Below the pieces are notes generated by a model. The model ran no database searches. It had not been told where the DNA came from and saw nothing but the letters and a program-made list of their open reading frames with translations. Source: Solenopsis invicta (lineage: Eukaryota > Arthropoda > Insecta > Hymenoptera > Formicidae). From it: a stretch of DNA of 64,000 nt. The position numbers and the translations under genes are program-made. The stretch lies in NCBI RefSeq assembly GCF_016802725.1, contig NC_052668.1, forward strand, positions 18,085,001 through 18,149,000, read 5' to 3'. Numbering within the stretch: the first letter of the stretch is position 1; each line of letters starts with the position of its first letter. Below, piece by piece: positions 12,421 to 26,103 of the stretch.

Positions 12421-13858
12421 AAAAAAAATAGAGGACTCCGGTAATCTGCCGTTGTCGTCGTCGAGGAGTCGCGCCGGATTTCTAATTAATTAAATCCAGC
12501 CGATTGCGTACGTATCGCGTTTTCGAAATACCACGCTAGCGACTCGGAAAGTTTCGGATCGATACCGGTTTACGGTTTCACTTTTCAGACTTCTCGACCT
12601 TCCGTCGAAAATTTATCGCCGCGGTAACCCTCGACCTATGTAACATTTCGAGGCGAAATAGAATTTTGCGAAAAGAAAAGGAATCGGTTGTATCGCAGGC
12701 GAACGAGTGGCGCTCGTCGATCGATCGATGTGTGCTGCGCGTTTAATAATGCAGCTAAACTCGTAGGTACTCATTTTCCCGAGGAAAGGCTCGTAAAACT
12801 ACAGAGTTATGACATATCTCGAAATGCATATCTCGAAAATTCATTATAACGAATCTATTCGGTTTTATTCGTCAGAAAAATTGACAGAGAAAGATGTTTG
12901 AAAGAATAATTAATTTTTCAAATAATTCTTTATAGAAAAATATATTAAATTATTGTAGAAATTTATCCATTAAATTAGAAGAGTTAACGAAGGAAGATAT
13001 TTTTCTTATAGAATAATTCTTTATGGAAGAAATATACGTCGAAAAATATATTTAATTTATTAAGAAATACACGTCAGAAAATATATTAATTAATATTGTA
13101 AAAATTTCAACTATTTTTTATTTAAATTAAAAGAGCTGAAAGATATTTTTCTCGAATAAAATAACGAATAATTCTTTCTGGAAGAAATGCATATCAAAAA
13201 ATATACTAAATTTATTGAAGAAATACGCATTGCAAAATACTGATTCGGAGCAGACGTTTTATCTATTAAATTAAAATGTATTTAGTCCGACTTCTTATCG
13301 CGATAATAAATTTCCACAAATAATTATTACATTTTATGTTAAATATATTTTGATTGTCTATAGAATAACGTTTGTCACGTGCTTTATGAAACATATGAGA
13401 TAAAAGAAGGTATATTTAGAAGAATAATTTGTAAAACACGAAAAGATCGTATTCTAGAATTAAACTTGTCATACATTCTGTTATATTCTATTCTTAAAAA
13501 GAGATAAAAATGTGCCTGATGGTACCGAATGTGATTAGAAATCGTAAACGGACCGGTGTATTTTCTCTTGATCCCACCGTGTTTAAGGTTAAACTCGATT
13601 CCCGTTTAGTCGGCATGCAAATCGCGTTCGACGTTGAAAATGAAAGCCGCCCTCGCAGGTCAGGTACGCGATGAGAATACGACTGTCAGAATAATTTGAA
13701 AGTCATAATATCTACGAGAAGAACACGCGAGACGACCGTCTTTTATCTCGCGCGTATCGCCGTTCGTCGTTGGTGGCGTTTTTCGACAAGGCGGTGTAGT
13801 CACGCGGCAGATGCGAGCTTTCGTCGGCGACCGGTTATAACGACACGGAGCACCCTGA

Positions 13859-13923
<65 letters not shown>

Positions 13924-15220
13924 TTAATGGCTCGCTCGTAAAACCAGATCTCGACGCGTCGGGAGTTTCTTTGAGTAAGGTTTACTATTGTAAACCGCCG
14001 ACGGCTTTTTCGTTAGATTTTAACCGGAAGCGGCATTAATTGCACGCAGCAGGAGAGGAAACGCGAATTTCCCAGATACGATCTCGTGAATTTGTGTCAC
14101 GCTTTACCCGACGCGAGCCCGTCATTTTCTTTTCAGCCGAATGAACTTTTTAACCCGTCGTCCGAAGGAGAGACACGAAAATATCCATCGCGTCGCGACA
14201 TTTCGCTCGTCGTTTCTCGTCGCGCCTCGTTTGCGAATCGCTCGCCCAATTTATTCGTTCGAGCCGAGCATTATTTCGAGCGCGAATCGAAGCCGTTCGA
14301 AGCTTGTGTAAGTGGAACGGATATCCGCGTCGCGCGCCGTCGAAAGCGTGGTTCGGCAAAGAGGAAAGAGAGTGAAGAAACGGGAGAGGAGAGCTTCCCC
14401 AGAGAGTTGGCGTGTTCCGCTTCTTAATTACGGTTTCATCGTGCGCGTTGCCGCCTCTCTTCCATTCATCGCGGATTTTTCTCGTGGGCGAGCGCGCCTT
14501 TATAGCGGCCTTGTTAATGCCCCGCGTTTGATACAATTTAAACTCACGCCGGCTTTTGATTGTTTGAAATATAATCTAACGGTACATCATGCGCGCGCGA
14601 GCAATGAATTCCGGAAGCTCTGTCGATGCCCGGTATAAATGCGAATAGAGAAGTCGATAGCTTTGGCCACATTTGTAAAGATCGCGGGTCAATGTACGGA
14701 TAAGCTCACGACAAACGACCGGCTAGTATTTTCATAGCGGTTCAGAGAAGTACCATGTATATGATACGCTGGAAAATGGTATAAATTCACATGGTTGCTA
14801 CAAACTACATGCTTTAACAGTCGGGATGACACAACGCGTCGGACGGAAAGAGCGATTCTTAGAGGAAAGTCGCCAAGAGAAAAAATACCGTTGAGCGAGC
14901 AGCTTAATCTAATTGGAAGCATCTTGTTAATTCAATAGCTATGTTAATTAAACAAAAAGATTAAATGTAAATACAATAACATACATGGATAAGTTAACAA
15001 ATTTGGATGCAACTTTTCTCTACGGTCTGCAAAAAAATGTTGACAGATTCATTTGGAAGCAACGTTCACGAAGCAACGTTATATTTCAATAAGTGTAATA
15101 TAGAAAATGATCGAAATACGACTTCACTCATCCGCACGTGTCGCCGTCGGTTCGTCAAGGTCGTGTCGCGATCTCAAGATAGCCGCCAGCATTATTTTCA
15201 TTTCGTCCCCTAGGTAGCTA
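12421..15220. other. gap with no gene, AT-rich core and GA microsatellite
   Basis: 12780-13530 is AT-rich, with recurring words (aaatatat, aagaataatt) that suggest decayed repeat DNA. 13740-14620 is GC-rich and gives long chance frames on both strands. The GA microsatellite is at 13865-13920. No splice-compatible coding exon was found. Confidence 0.45.
13865..13920. repeat. (GA)28 microsatellite
   Basis: Uninterrupted GA dinucleotide run of 56 nt at the edge of a GC-rich block. In insects GA tracts can bind GAGA factor; here only the repeat itself is seen. Confidence 0.95.
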
Positions 15221-15942
15221 GAGTTCTCGGAAGCCGCGCGGCGGTTTCAGACGCCCTTCAGCGTGTATACAGCGGCTTCAACGAGCACGTTTCGCTCGCG
15301 TGATAAATAATACGTGACCCCACAACCCTCGTGAATTTTCTCTATCGCGACTACTCCCATCCCCTTCCCGAGTCAGAGTCCCGCGCGATCTAGAACAGAG
15401 GGTGAGCCGAACGCTCTAGTAGCGAAGCGTGGTCGACCGAACGTCGGTCGCCGTGCTGCGCGTGTCATCGTGGTTCCGTAGTTCCGTTTTTCCTTCCGAG
15501 TCTCATGTTTCGTCGCGCGGTTCGCAGCAACCGCGCGATTCGTTTCGGATGAAACAAACAAACAAACGCGATCCGCGCGGGCGCGAAGACGCGGGAAGGA
15601 GAGAAGGCGAGGAGGAGGGGACGGCGGTGTGAGAGTGTTACGTTTTTCTTCGCAGTGGACGCACGTGCGTCGAAGCGCACGTGTGGCGGATGGACCCTCT
15701 CGCGTCTCATGGTGTTCGGTATCGCGTCGCGCAGTGATGTAAACAATGATGTCGACAAACGGCCGCGAGTTGTTGTTGACGCAGCGTCGTGGTGGTAGCG
15801 GTGTGTAAAGGACATTGCCATCGCGAGACGTGGTGCCGTACGGAAAGCAGCGGAAAGAGAGAGAGAGAGAGAGACACGCATGCGGCGCGGGACCCGAGTA
15901 TGGTGTAAGAGAAGCAATCGGACGGCTTGGGCTGCAGGGATC
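15221..15942 (+). promoter_or_regulatory. shot: CpG-rich promoter and 5' leader of the first shot coding exon
   Basis: GC-rich block directly upstream of the coding exon at 15943, with a GA tract at about 15857-15873. The frame upstream of that ATG is open back to a TAG at 15796 and includes another in-frame ATG at 15880. Long antisense frames here are by-products of base composition. The leader assignment follows from position; the transcription start cannot be placed. Confidence 0.55.
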
Positions 15943-16045
15943 ATGGAGTTCGAGCTGGACGGCAGCCTCAAGGAATGGGCGAAGGACAAGCCCCTGAGCA
16001 TCCTGCAGCTCGATCCTGCCGACCGGGCCGTGTTGCGAATCGCTG
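15943..16045 (+). CDS. shot: short stop (spectraplakin), alternative first coding exon A
   Basis: Encodes 34 residues, starting MEFELDGSLKEW and ending DPADRAVLRIA, then one base of the next codon, with donor G|gtgagt at 16046. The sequence fits the known N terminus of one insect shot isoform class, where it runs into the actin-binding domain. Phase 1 matches the acceptor at 41941, giving the junction LRIA-DERDAIQ. Shot links F-actin (paired CH domains) to microtubules (C-terminal GAS2 region) in epithelia, tendon cells and neurons. I took the ATG at 15943 for its match to the family start; an in-frame ATG at 15880 would add 21 Arg/Trp-rich residues and is less likely. The first intron is about 25.9 kb. 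Confidence 0.9.
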
Positions 16046-16472
16046 GTGAGTAGTACCGCAACGTCGTACATCGACCGCTGCTTGTAGCCTTAATTGCATG
16101 CCTACGGTGGATGACTCTTGGGGATATCCCGGGATACTCGAGCGAACGCTCCGCAGCGTTCTAATAATCATGTGTGTGCCTCCATGGCACGAGAAATGCA
16201 ACAGAGAAAACTTTGATTTTGTAAAATTTACGCGCGATTAACGCCGAATTGCGTAGCAGGTTCTCGAAGTAGTACGTAGAAGTTGTAATGATATCAGAAG
16301 CCACTCGTTTGTTACTCGGTGACATCATAATGATGTCATAAGGCTAACGTTTGTTGACTTATGCTCGATTTCTCAACATCTTTCTATAACCATCTTCTAG
16401 ATAAAGATATTCATCAATTGACTAAAAAATCGTTTTTGTCACTGTTGGAACCTCTAAGGCGTGTTCTTTTTG

Positions 16473-16566
16473 TTAGCTGAACTGGCTGCATTAGTTTACA
16501 GTTTTATCTTTTTTCCTTTACGTTGGAAGAAGAAAGATAAACTCTGAACTAGTACAGTTTAACTAA
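16473..16566. mobile_element. short inverted-repeat (MITE-like) element
   Basis: Left arm starting ttagctgaactg and right arm ending cagtttaactaa are imperfect reverse complements over about 42 nt each, with only about ten bases between them. The interior shows tttatcttt/aaagataaa pairing. It has the form of a small MITE or fold-back element. It weakly resembles the family at 35011 and 59799, but I could not establish membership. Confidence 0.5.
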
Positions 16567-18186
16567 AAAAAAAAAACAACTCTAGTTACGTATTTAATGG
16601 ATAGCTATTTTTCATACTGCTAACTTTCGACACAAAATATGCTGGAAATTATCATATTTTCTGAGAGATATTTCGTGGAGAAAGTTATCTAGAGGTGAAG
16701 AAATCGGGCATTAAGTAATAACAAGTCATAATGATATCATTATAATGTTCTTATGACTTTGTGTTCTATCTTGGTTCATACTTTTGATTTATTCGTGCTT
16801 CTATAACGAACGAAAATAATTAAATAAGCTTGGATATTATCAAGATTTTTTTTACCATATGAAATTCGCAATTTAATTTCTTCGGGAAAGATCTTTAGAA
16901 TGACAGTAGCAGCAGCGATTGCTGCTTTAGCTAGTACATTCGAAAATTTGCTGGTAATCGGTAACTTTTTCTTTAGACCGGGTACAAAGTAAAAAAGTTT
17001 CTCCATTAACTCCGACAGTAAAAATTTTCACATTTCTTCCCCGGAAAAAATCACACGATTGCTACTCAGGTATAACGCGTAATCCGAGTACGCACTCGAG
17101 TCCGTAGCTTGCTGCTCGACTCGCTTCTCTAGCAGCGTGAACTCGCATTCGTGAATTCATGCGGCGCAAATGCGCGGTGAGTCTGCGAGATTTGGAGACG
17201 CTGCCCGATGTCGCTGATTCATCTTAATGCGCTCGCCTTCTCGTCTGCGGGCGCGCTTTCGTAGGGTCAGAATGTTAACAACGTTGACACGCGGCTATTT
17301 CAGCCGGTGGTTATTTACTTTTCGACGATAAATATAGAGGCGCATTAGCAAGTGCATGGTCGCGTCCGGCTCTTCTCGGCTGTAACACAGTGCAAAGCGT
17401 TGTTCAGACATGTATCTTGCTCTCGGGGCGACAAAACCGACTGCCAACTTGGGCTCGGTGTATCGTAAACATCCGCGAATGTGTTCGACTCTGCCGGCGT
17501 CGAACCCACGTGGCTTATCCGGTCTTCGATGAGATGATCAATTGTTGATGTTATTGAGGCTCGAAAATGTGGAGAGAAAAGAAAGACCTTCGGAAATTGT
17601 TGCTGGGCGTGTCACTAATTGTAAGCTTCAAAATGTGATAAGCATTACATGATATAATTAAATTATAAAAGTAATATTAAAATTTATTGTTGCTCGTTCA
17701 ACTATTTTTGTAATACATCGGTGAGTCATCGTAGATGAATATAAATTCTTTTAATACTCGTTCTTGGATACGAAATAATTTAATTACTGCCTATTCTAAA
17801 TTTATTATGCATTTTAATGTAATCTGATGCCGCGCTGGGACGTCGACACCCGATCATTGGCCGTATCGTTCGCATGTAAATTCCTCTCCCACGAACTTTA
17901 CGATCTCTTTGTACACACAGAGACAACGTATCTCGTTGTCAGCAGAACGTTATCGTTCGTCGAATCTTTGTCAGTCATTTACCGTTTGCGAATGAGAGAG
18001 ACGGACATCTGATAGAAGTGCACTTAACTAGATAAAAGTGCACTCCCTTTTGACGCAGAGCCTGATTATTTGAATGGCATTTACCGTGTCTAGATTTTTA
18101 TCACTTTCTATGTAGGATACGCATGATAATGGTTGACGTAACATTTACGATAATACAAAATTATAATAATGTAGGAATGACATTTA

Positions 18187-18536
18187 CAGGGTTGAACCCA
18201 TTAAAAAAATAATTCACTTAAAAATCCCACCCAAAGATTTAATTAAAACTTAATAATAGCTTAATAAATGAAAAGGCTGGTCGATCTGATTTGGCATAGG
18301 TTGCTCTTTTTATAGATGTGTTTTATATTAATTACTAAATTAAATAAATTGAAATTGATTTATAATTGAATTATCAATTGAACAGTAAATTTTGTTAATC
18401 ATTAGTGTGTGTATGGACTATAAAAAAAATATAGAACACATAAAACCCTAAAAAAAAAAATCAATACTCAAAAGACTCGAAAAAATTTTACTAAGCTTTT
18501 TTTCAAAATAATTTTTTCTAACCCTGCATTGATAGG
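18187..18536. mobile_element. TIR-bounded non-autonomous element
   Basis: Begins caGGGTTGAACCC and ends in the reverse complement of GCAGGGTTAGAAAAAATTA, about 350 bp, AT-rich and non-coding. The GGGTTG-type ends resemble those of the elements at 20389 and 31692, so all may belong to one superfamily of non-autonomous DNA transposons. Target-site duplications are not clear. Confidence 0.45.
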
Positions 18537-20388
18537 ATTATTTTTCGGTGCGCACTGTTACTCTGATTATTTAATTCGCTGTCACGTTGTTTTTGATTGA
18601 CGGAGATTGTGTCGATCAATGGTGACCCTCGTGAGCATGCGGTGAACATGCGAGCACTCCGTGTACCGAATTGTACGATTAGCTTTCTGACGTTCATTTA
18701 GGAGATAATTGGGGTCACGTAAAAAAAAAAAAAAGAATATGGATAATGAACGAAATGCGTGTTAACGGTCTGCTATTCTAACACAATGGTCAGCCGGTGC
18801 GGTGCACAAAGGTTCTGGGCGTTACCTTTCGACTGTTGAAATTAATGCGATAACGCGAGGCCTGTCTGCTGATCGCCCTAATTTGCGAGACTAACGATCC
18901 TCAGACAGCGATCTAGACAAATAAAAATTCTGCCAAGAACTTAATATATGAAATTCGCTACATCTCGTGACAATAAAAATTATGATGTAACGTGCAGTAT
19001 TTTCGTTTTTTTCCGTTTTTTTCCTTCGGCAATTGTTAACAAGAACATTGTTTTTTTGTGTACTTTTGAATAATGATGACCTACATTCCATTTATATTGG
19101 TGTGCAGTTAATCCTTTCGCATTCGTCGTTACCCTTACAACAATCTTTAGATCTGATCAGATGTCAAATTAATCGATATTTGAACAACACAAAATAATAT
19201 TTTAATTTCATTTTAATCCAAAAGCATTAATGGGATAATTATGAAAAAAATTCAGGTATCACAAAAAATCGCTGGATTTACGCGTTTCCGTTGTCAATAG
19301 TATATACATGTAAATCAATAAATCTTGGTATTCAAAAATAATTAGACAAGTCAACGCTTGTCAAAAACACGTAAATCTTGGTAAAATAAAAAAAAACGAA
19401 ATATTGTGAGATTCCAACATAATGACCATCGCGTTTCCGTACTTTGCGACAACGTCGAGCTCGTCCTTCAACGAGGAGCCAACGAGAGCAGAAACCCGAG
19501 AGTGCATTCTGTAAATATCGAGTTGCGCGTCAGAGATCGTCTTACCGCGATAATTTTTCTTCCACGGACGCCGCAGTTTCTTTTCTTCTCTTTTCTTTTC
19601 GGTGCCTCGCGTCGCGACGCGTTCGGTCTTCCTTGATTATCATCTGTCTCGGACGTGCGTGGTGGCGCGTGGGTGTCAATTATTCTTCCGACTTCATTAT
19701 TCGAGACGCCCGGATGTACAAAAATAGTACTGAATAACGATGAGGCATGAGTGAGGAAGAATTTACATAGTCATAGGTAGAAAAGAATTTCTTTAGATCT
19801 GTAGATTCTTTTGCAAATGACATTAGGTTTCTCTTATCGTGATTGTATGTCACAATTTAATTTGCGAGGCACGCGTGTGTAAGTCGGTAGCTAACGTAAG
19901 ATGCATTGAGATCCTATGTATCACATACCCATCTATTCGTTAAGTATTAATGACCCGTGGCCATTTAAGTTTGTTATGCGCTATTAGTCATAAGGTAGTC
20001 AACGCGCGTTTCGCAGTAGCACGTTTCGTGGCCGTCTATTTGTACGACGGTGATGCGATCCAGGAACTACCTGTCCATTGTTGCGTAATTGAATATCACA
20101 AAGTGTCTAGTCATAGCGCCGTATATCATCTATCAAATTCTTCCCGACTAAAATTTGCTTTAGTTCGAAGATGTAGAAAATTTTTATTGCGAACACAATT
20201 TATCAATTTAATTTGTAAAGTTGTTTTTATTTCTTTATCAAATAGAGAAAGATACGATTTCGAGTATTATCTGAAAAATATTTGCTATATCTTTCGTCCT
20301 AATTCTCGATTTTATAAAAGATGAGAAAATTGGTTGGAAAATGCTGCATGAAGATTCAAAATATTTTTCAAGTATTTAATAACGGTCA

Positions 20389-20700
20389 AGGTTGTTGGTG
20401 ATTCCAGAGAAAAATCAGAGAATTTAAAAATCATCAAGTAGAAATCATTAAAAATGGTGAAAGTAGAACATAATGTTTTAGTGAAATAATTAAATCTCAA
20501 TAAGCAATGTGCGAACAATGGGCGAGATTTCAAGGCTACGGTTCACGTAGCCATGCTCTAAAAAAAGAATTTCTATAATTTTTCTTTGTTTTTATTAATG
20601 CTTCTTTTTGGCTTCAATCCAGGAATTTTTCTAAAAAGTGACCGAGAAAATCGAGAAAAGTTCAAGGGAATATTGTTTTCCTGTTTCTCTAAACAACCCT
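20389..20700. mobile_element. MITE-like element, GGTTGTT ends, copy 1
   Basis: Left end aaGGTTGTTGGTGATTCC, right end the reverse complement of AGGGTTGTTTAGAGAAAC. Its last 90 bases (gaccgagaaaatcgagaaaa...gggaatatt) align clearly to the right end of the element at 31692-32070. The interior is AT-rich and non-coding. Two diverged copies with similar ends in one window support a dispersed repeat family. Confidence 0.6.
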
Positions 20701-22884
20701 GACTATTCTCTAATGTTTAATGTATAGCTCAGCCAAGTTTTCACGGATTGATTTCTCAAGCCGTTGACAGCGGCATCGTTTTTGTCTACTGGTTGGGCTG
20801 GTCGAATCGCTCTATCTCCCGCGGACTATAGGAAGTAGGGACAAGTTAGGTCAGTTCACATTGAGCCACGGCCGTGGAGGCGGCAACAGGTGCTCGGGTC
20901 ACGGTTCGATGCCCGGCTATATGCCATCAGCTGCCTCTTCGTTCGCCTCTCTGCTTAGAGTCTATCTACCTAGAGGCGATGCGCCTTCCACTTTTAATTA
21001 TTGCCAGTTGGACGACTTTCCCTGTGAGAGTACAGAAGGCCGTTCCGAGTCTTGCGGCGTAAAGGCACTTTGAAAAAGGCGTTTCAATAATTTTATTACT
21101 AAGCGGCGTTTAACGATGAAATTAGAAGCTTTTGTATTGCAGTAAACAAACAATGAAAATGTCTTACTAATTTAAATTTTAAAAATTGGCTACAACAAGC
21201 TAGGTAGTATTTACTATTCTCACAAGTTTTGAAGTTTATTTGTAGTGATTGTAATAGACTTACAACGTGATTGTATTAAACATCTATTTATTCAGAAACT
21301 TCTACTACTGCCAACTCATCGTATATATTTTAATGTAGGTCTAATATATGGCCAAACGTTTGCAATTGTAACTTTGTAAATTGGAAGTTTATTAAAGTCC
21401 ATTGTCAACTTTCAAATTTGTAAAAATAGAATAGCAACTATTACAATGAAAACATTTTTTTAATTTTAAATAAATATTTTTTATGAAACATTTTCTTGGT
21501 TAAAAAACATATTATTTTACATTAACTAATATTAAAATCAAAGGAAATGATTTGTTCGGAAGATACTTTTTTTCAGTGTATCTAGCTTGACTCGTTGTGT
21601 TCAATGTAATTTTTATATTATAATTGTGGCTTTTAATGAATTAAGAATGTGATTCCGAATTGCTCGTCAAGTATTTTCACATAAAACCACATGTGGGCCC
21701 ATATGTCAACGCGTAAACGTAGAACGTCGGCTGTTTAGACGTGCAAACTCCATCGGGGCGTGCAGACTAAACTTGAGTGCGAGACGTGTTCGTGACCATG
21801 CGGCGGTGCGCTTATGCCGCTCGGGCTTAATGTAAATTTAACCATGGACAATGACTACTACCCACTGAAGTCGCTTTTCGCGTTTTAACTTCACAATTCT
21901 CGTGGGAGATCTAAAGACCGCGCCGCGAATGTTCTGACATTTTCCGTCCTCTTTCTCTCTCTCTTCTGCCAAAAGCAAGAAACAAAAGTATATAGTCAAC
22001 AACACCACCACCACCTACTCGGTACTAACTACCGCTTCATTCGCAGCACACCGTTAGAATATTTCGCATCCGAGCACACGTCGCGTAACGTCGCGTTGCG
22101 AGCCGTATGTAGGCGTATAGGCGGAAAAATGTAACGAGTTAATGTGAACTAGGTTCATTGCCTCGTATGAAAGCTTTTAGCGTTCTCAAGCAATCTTGCA
22201 TAATATTCCCGAGCGAGAGAGAAAGACAGCGTTTTTTTTTCCAGATATTTAGCATTGTCAATTTTGAATTTCAAATTATTAATGATATTTTTATATCATT
22301 TTATTTATATAAAATCCTTGGAAACAGAACATTCCTAAAAATCTGAGACGTTATTTAAATATTTAAACGTTATAAACGTTTGGATGTTATTAATGTCAAA
22401 TATTTTGGAACGTCTTCAAACACTTTTCGTCTCTGTGTACTTTCGAGATGCAAATGATACTTTAGAATGCCGCTCGCTCGAGTTGAGTCTGCACATGTTC
22501 CCTTGTGTGGTGTCAGTGCTATGTAAATATACCATATAACCGCGATATACCTAATGAAACACCGGGGTGCTCATCCTGACTGGCTCATTGACATGTACGT
22601 TGTAATTAATCTTACATAACAATTGCAACACGGAAAAAATCACAAACCATGCGATGTGCTTCTCTGGCTAACGTTTTCTAATGCGTCGCTTTTCAATTGA
22701 CCAATCAACTATCTTGAAATAACTTTAACTTTGAAATTGAAGTTGAATTAAATTTGAAGTTAAATTTGAAAAGTTCGATTTTGTCGAACGTTGAAACTTT
22801 TACTAGAAATCATTTTTATATAGACAAATAGAAAAATCATCTTCGCTTATCTTAATTTGATACAAGATAAACGTAGCATGATAT

Positions 22885-22933
22885 AATAATATAAGGTTAT
22901 ATTAAACTGCAATAATATAAGGTTATATTAAAC
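22885..22933. repeat. 26-bp tandem duplication
   Basis: The unit at 22885-22910 (aataatataaggttatatta plus aactgc) is repeated at 22911-22933 for 23 bases without mismatch. It is intronic, with no apparent function. Confidence 0.85.
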
Positions 22934-24928
22934 CAGTGAAAAATTTTGCTCTGGATACCGTTATAAGGAGGCCAGAGGTTAGGCCAGTTAGTTCGACTTA
23001 TAGACGTGAGATCCTATTTGCGATTATTCTTCTTTTGTTAACTCGGAAACAAAGAGATTGCAATTTACATATAAATTATACGTTATATTGAATTTACATT
23101 GCAATTTTTTGTAATGCAATTGTTAATTAACACGGACTGGTTCTACTTTACCAGCAAGAGATATTGGAACATCACGAGAACGTTGCACCCATCTCATCGA
23201 TACTACCGTCACCGCTTTACCACACCTTAATATTATTATCATATAGTGACCGTTGATACTCTTGAACTCTTTCATGAATCAGGTCACTGATAAGTCGCTT
23301 TGAAGAAATTATTTTAGAATTAATCTTATGTTTCTGACAAGCAAATCTAGAGTATGAAACGTTGCAATCAATTATTTTTTATCTATAATTATATAATTAT
23401 CTTTTATTTATCTAAGTTATGAGTTTCAAGATTTATTTTTCTTTACTTGTGATTTATGATAAGACACGTGCGAGAATAACGTGTCATCGTTGGCAGCGCA
23501 ATGTTGATAATTTGCACGCATGTGCTCTGCGAATCGCACGTCGATCTCGAGCTTGCGATGGTTGATTTTGCACGTTGCGTATGTCTGAACTCGTCTCGTT
23601 CGCGATATGAATACATTTATTTCGAAAATCTATGATCAATAAGACAAAATATATTTTACAGAGAGGAGATATATTTTATAGAAATGTATATTCTGTTACC
23701 ACAATCAAACTTTTATAATTAATAAATATCGAAGGAAATGTGACGAGTAGTATTTGCTTCTGAATATTTCAATTTTTTTTTTTAGTGTAATTTAGAGAAA
23801 CAAGCTTACCTTGTGAAACTTTTTTTAATTTCTGCCTCATTTTTTAGAAAGTTGATGTTACAGTATCTAACGTACAATGTCACTTGCACAATACTTTATG
23901 TTTCAATAAACTCAAATGTATTTTAAGCACTCACGTAAGTTACGTAGATACCGCATAATTTTTGAAAATACTAATGTAGTATATTTAATAAGATTAGCAA
24001 CGATTAAATCAGCGTCCAGTGTAACACTGATTTTATATGAGAAGCGACGTACTTATATATTTGGAGTAATCTTGGTCTCCATCGTTGTACAGTTAGGAAT
24101 GCCAGTTAAAGTTGCTGCCAGCTACGTAAAACGCGAGTTAAATTACAATAAAGCCATGATCGTGGTCGATGACATTGGTTGAACGGTTGACGACAAATCC
24201 AAAGACTTGAAGACACTTGAGCTTATTAGCGCTGTAATCGTGTCTGCTTATTTAAACGAGTGCAATTTAATTCAATACTGAGTGGTGTTTCCGAGAAATT
24301 TTAAAAGTAACATTTTTTTCTAATTTATAACGAATTTCAATTACATTAATTAATAACGATAATAACATTTAATCAAGGTAAAAACTCGGTGGTACAGGGT
24401 TCGAGTTCATTTCGCGAATGGAAGGTTAATACGCATGAATTCCTGGTAGTAATTTATCCTACACGTTGCGACGACCATACATCCATTCCGCGTTGCATCA
24501 AGGTATGAATAGCTGATCAATTTAAGCGTCCCTAGACACGCATATTGGCGAGGGTTACGTGGCTGCGAGAAATAACGCGTGACCCCACCGGGAAAATTTG
24601 ACCAGAGCTCTCTTTCTCTTTCTCTCACTCGATTCGTCCATAGAATGGTCTGGGTACGCGTTTGTTACTGGGTGGGGTACATGAAAGATTGCCGGTGCTC
24701 TAAATAGTATTGGTGGCCCTACGTGTCTTCCACTTGATCGCGAGTGCTTCTCCGGATCGAACTCTAGAGCATCGTTAGAGGCCAAATAATCGGGCGTGAA
24801 TGCCTCAATGATGACGCCCGTTATGATACAAATACACTGCTCCTTTGAATAGCTTTCAGTGAAGCGTTTTTCGCATGTCTTTTCGAATCGACATCGTGAT
24901 AACGTTGTCCAAAATATACGAAAATGTA

Positions 24929-25035
24929 CATTGAGGAAAAAAAAATTGTCAACTTGATTAAACCTTTTCAGTTCAAGTATTTATGTATTTAAGTTAAAGT
25001 TGAGCTGAAGAAATTTAATCAAGTTGAAAGTAACA
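24929..25035. mobile_element. TGAGGAAAAAA-end inverted-repeat element, truncated copy
   Basis: Begins cattgaggaaaaaaaaa like the ends of the element at 55450-55675. It then has a left arm (caacttgattaaa...cagttcaag) and a reverse-complement right arm (tgaagaaatttaatcaagttg). The outer right end with the TTTCCTCA motif is missing, so I read it as a truncated family member. Confidence 0.5.
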
Positions 25036-25639
25036 TAAAATAATTTTAAAACATATCTAAAGTCTTAGGCTGATATTCATAGTCGTAAATAACTTTCAAT
25101 CTTTGATTGAAAGCGTAATTAATTAATTACACTTATTTACACATTTATTCATTTTTTTTTCTTTTATTTAGATTAAAGATTATTTATGACTGAATACAGG
25201 TCCAAGATAAATGAATAAAACGTACATGCCAGCATACCATAAATGTTAATTTTATCGAAGAAATGTTTTCACGCTCTGTTTCCAGATTGTATCGAAGTGT
25301 TGCAACATACAAAATGCCTATACATTTTGTGTGTTAATGTTTTACATAGTATTTATGTTACTTATTAACATATTCATCTTGTGTTAAATTAACACAAAAA
25401 TTTGAGTGGTCCGATTGAAACAAGCGCGATATACGTACGTTAAATTTAAGACGAATTTTCCAATGTACGTGTACAATCGAGGCGAGAGAATGCAGTAATA
25501 TATATATCCTGACCTGACGCGGAGAAAAGAACGAGGGGAACGTATGAACAAAACACCACTTCCGTAAACTCACACCTCGTGTGTGTACCCCTGCTGGTCC
25601 GTGACCTGCCTTACTGGCTCCTTCGGCGTGTAGCCTATC

Positions 25640-26063
25640 CTCCACGGGACGACGATATCGGTGCGAGGAGGTGCGTTCCTCGTCCTCCCTTACCTTCCAC
25701 CCGGATTCTCCTCTCCCTCTCCTCTGATCTATGTCTCACACTCCCTCCTTCCTTCGTCTTCCGCAAGGAGCAAGCGAGCAAGCAGGATTGCGATCGGGGA
25801 ACCCGATGGGTCGGCGGCTAGAGGGAGAGCGGTGAGAACGGTCGTCGTCGTCGGCGCGGCGGGAAGGCAGAGAGGGGACAGGCCCGTTTCTTGGCTCTCT
25901 GTCTCTCTCCTCTTTCTCTCTCCTTCTGTCTCTCTGTCTCTCGGGAGAGCCGGCCGCCGGGTGGGCGGCAGTTGTCCAGGCGTCGGCAGTCTGCGTTCCG
26001 AGGCGACGTGGCCTGCACGGCGGAGCGACATACCGCGTCCTCTCCAATTCTCAGTGTGCTCTC

Positions 26064-26103
<40 letters not shown>

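Larger units (their letters stand above)
16046..25639. other. shot intron, left part
   Basis: Mostly AT-rich intronic DNA. It holds the inverted repeat at 16473-16566, TIR-bounded elements at 18187-18536 and 20389-20700, a 26-bp tandem duplication at 22885-22933, and a truncated inverted-repeat element at 24929-25035. Small open frames (such as 19950-20324 and 20861-21073) have no domain and no splice context. No nested gene was recognised. Confidence 0.5.

Noticed and set aside
15373..16071. Two long minus-strand frames (about 200-230 codons)
   Set aside because: Antisense to the shot leader and first exon A; open because of CpG-rich composition, no domain.
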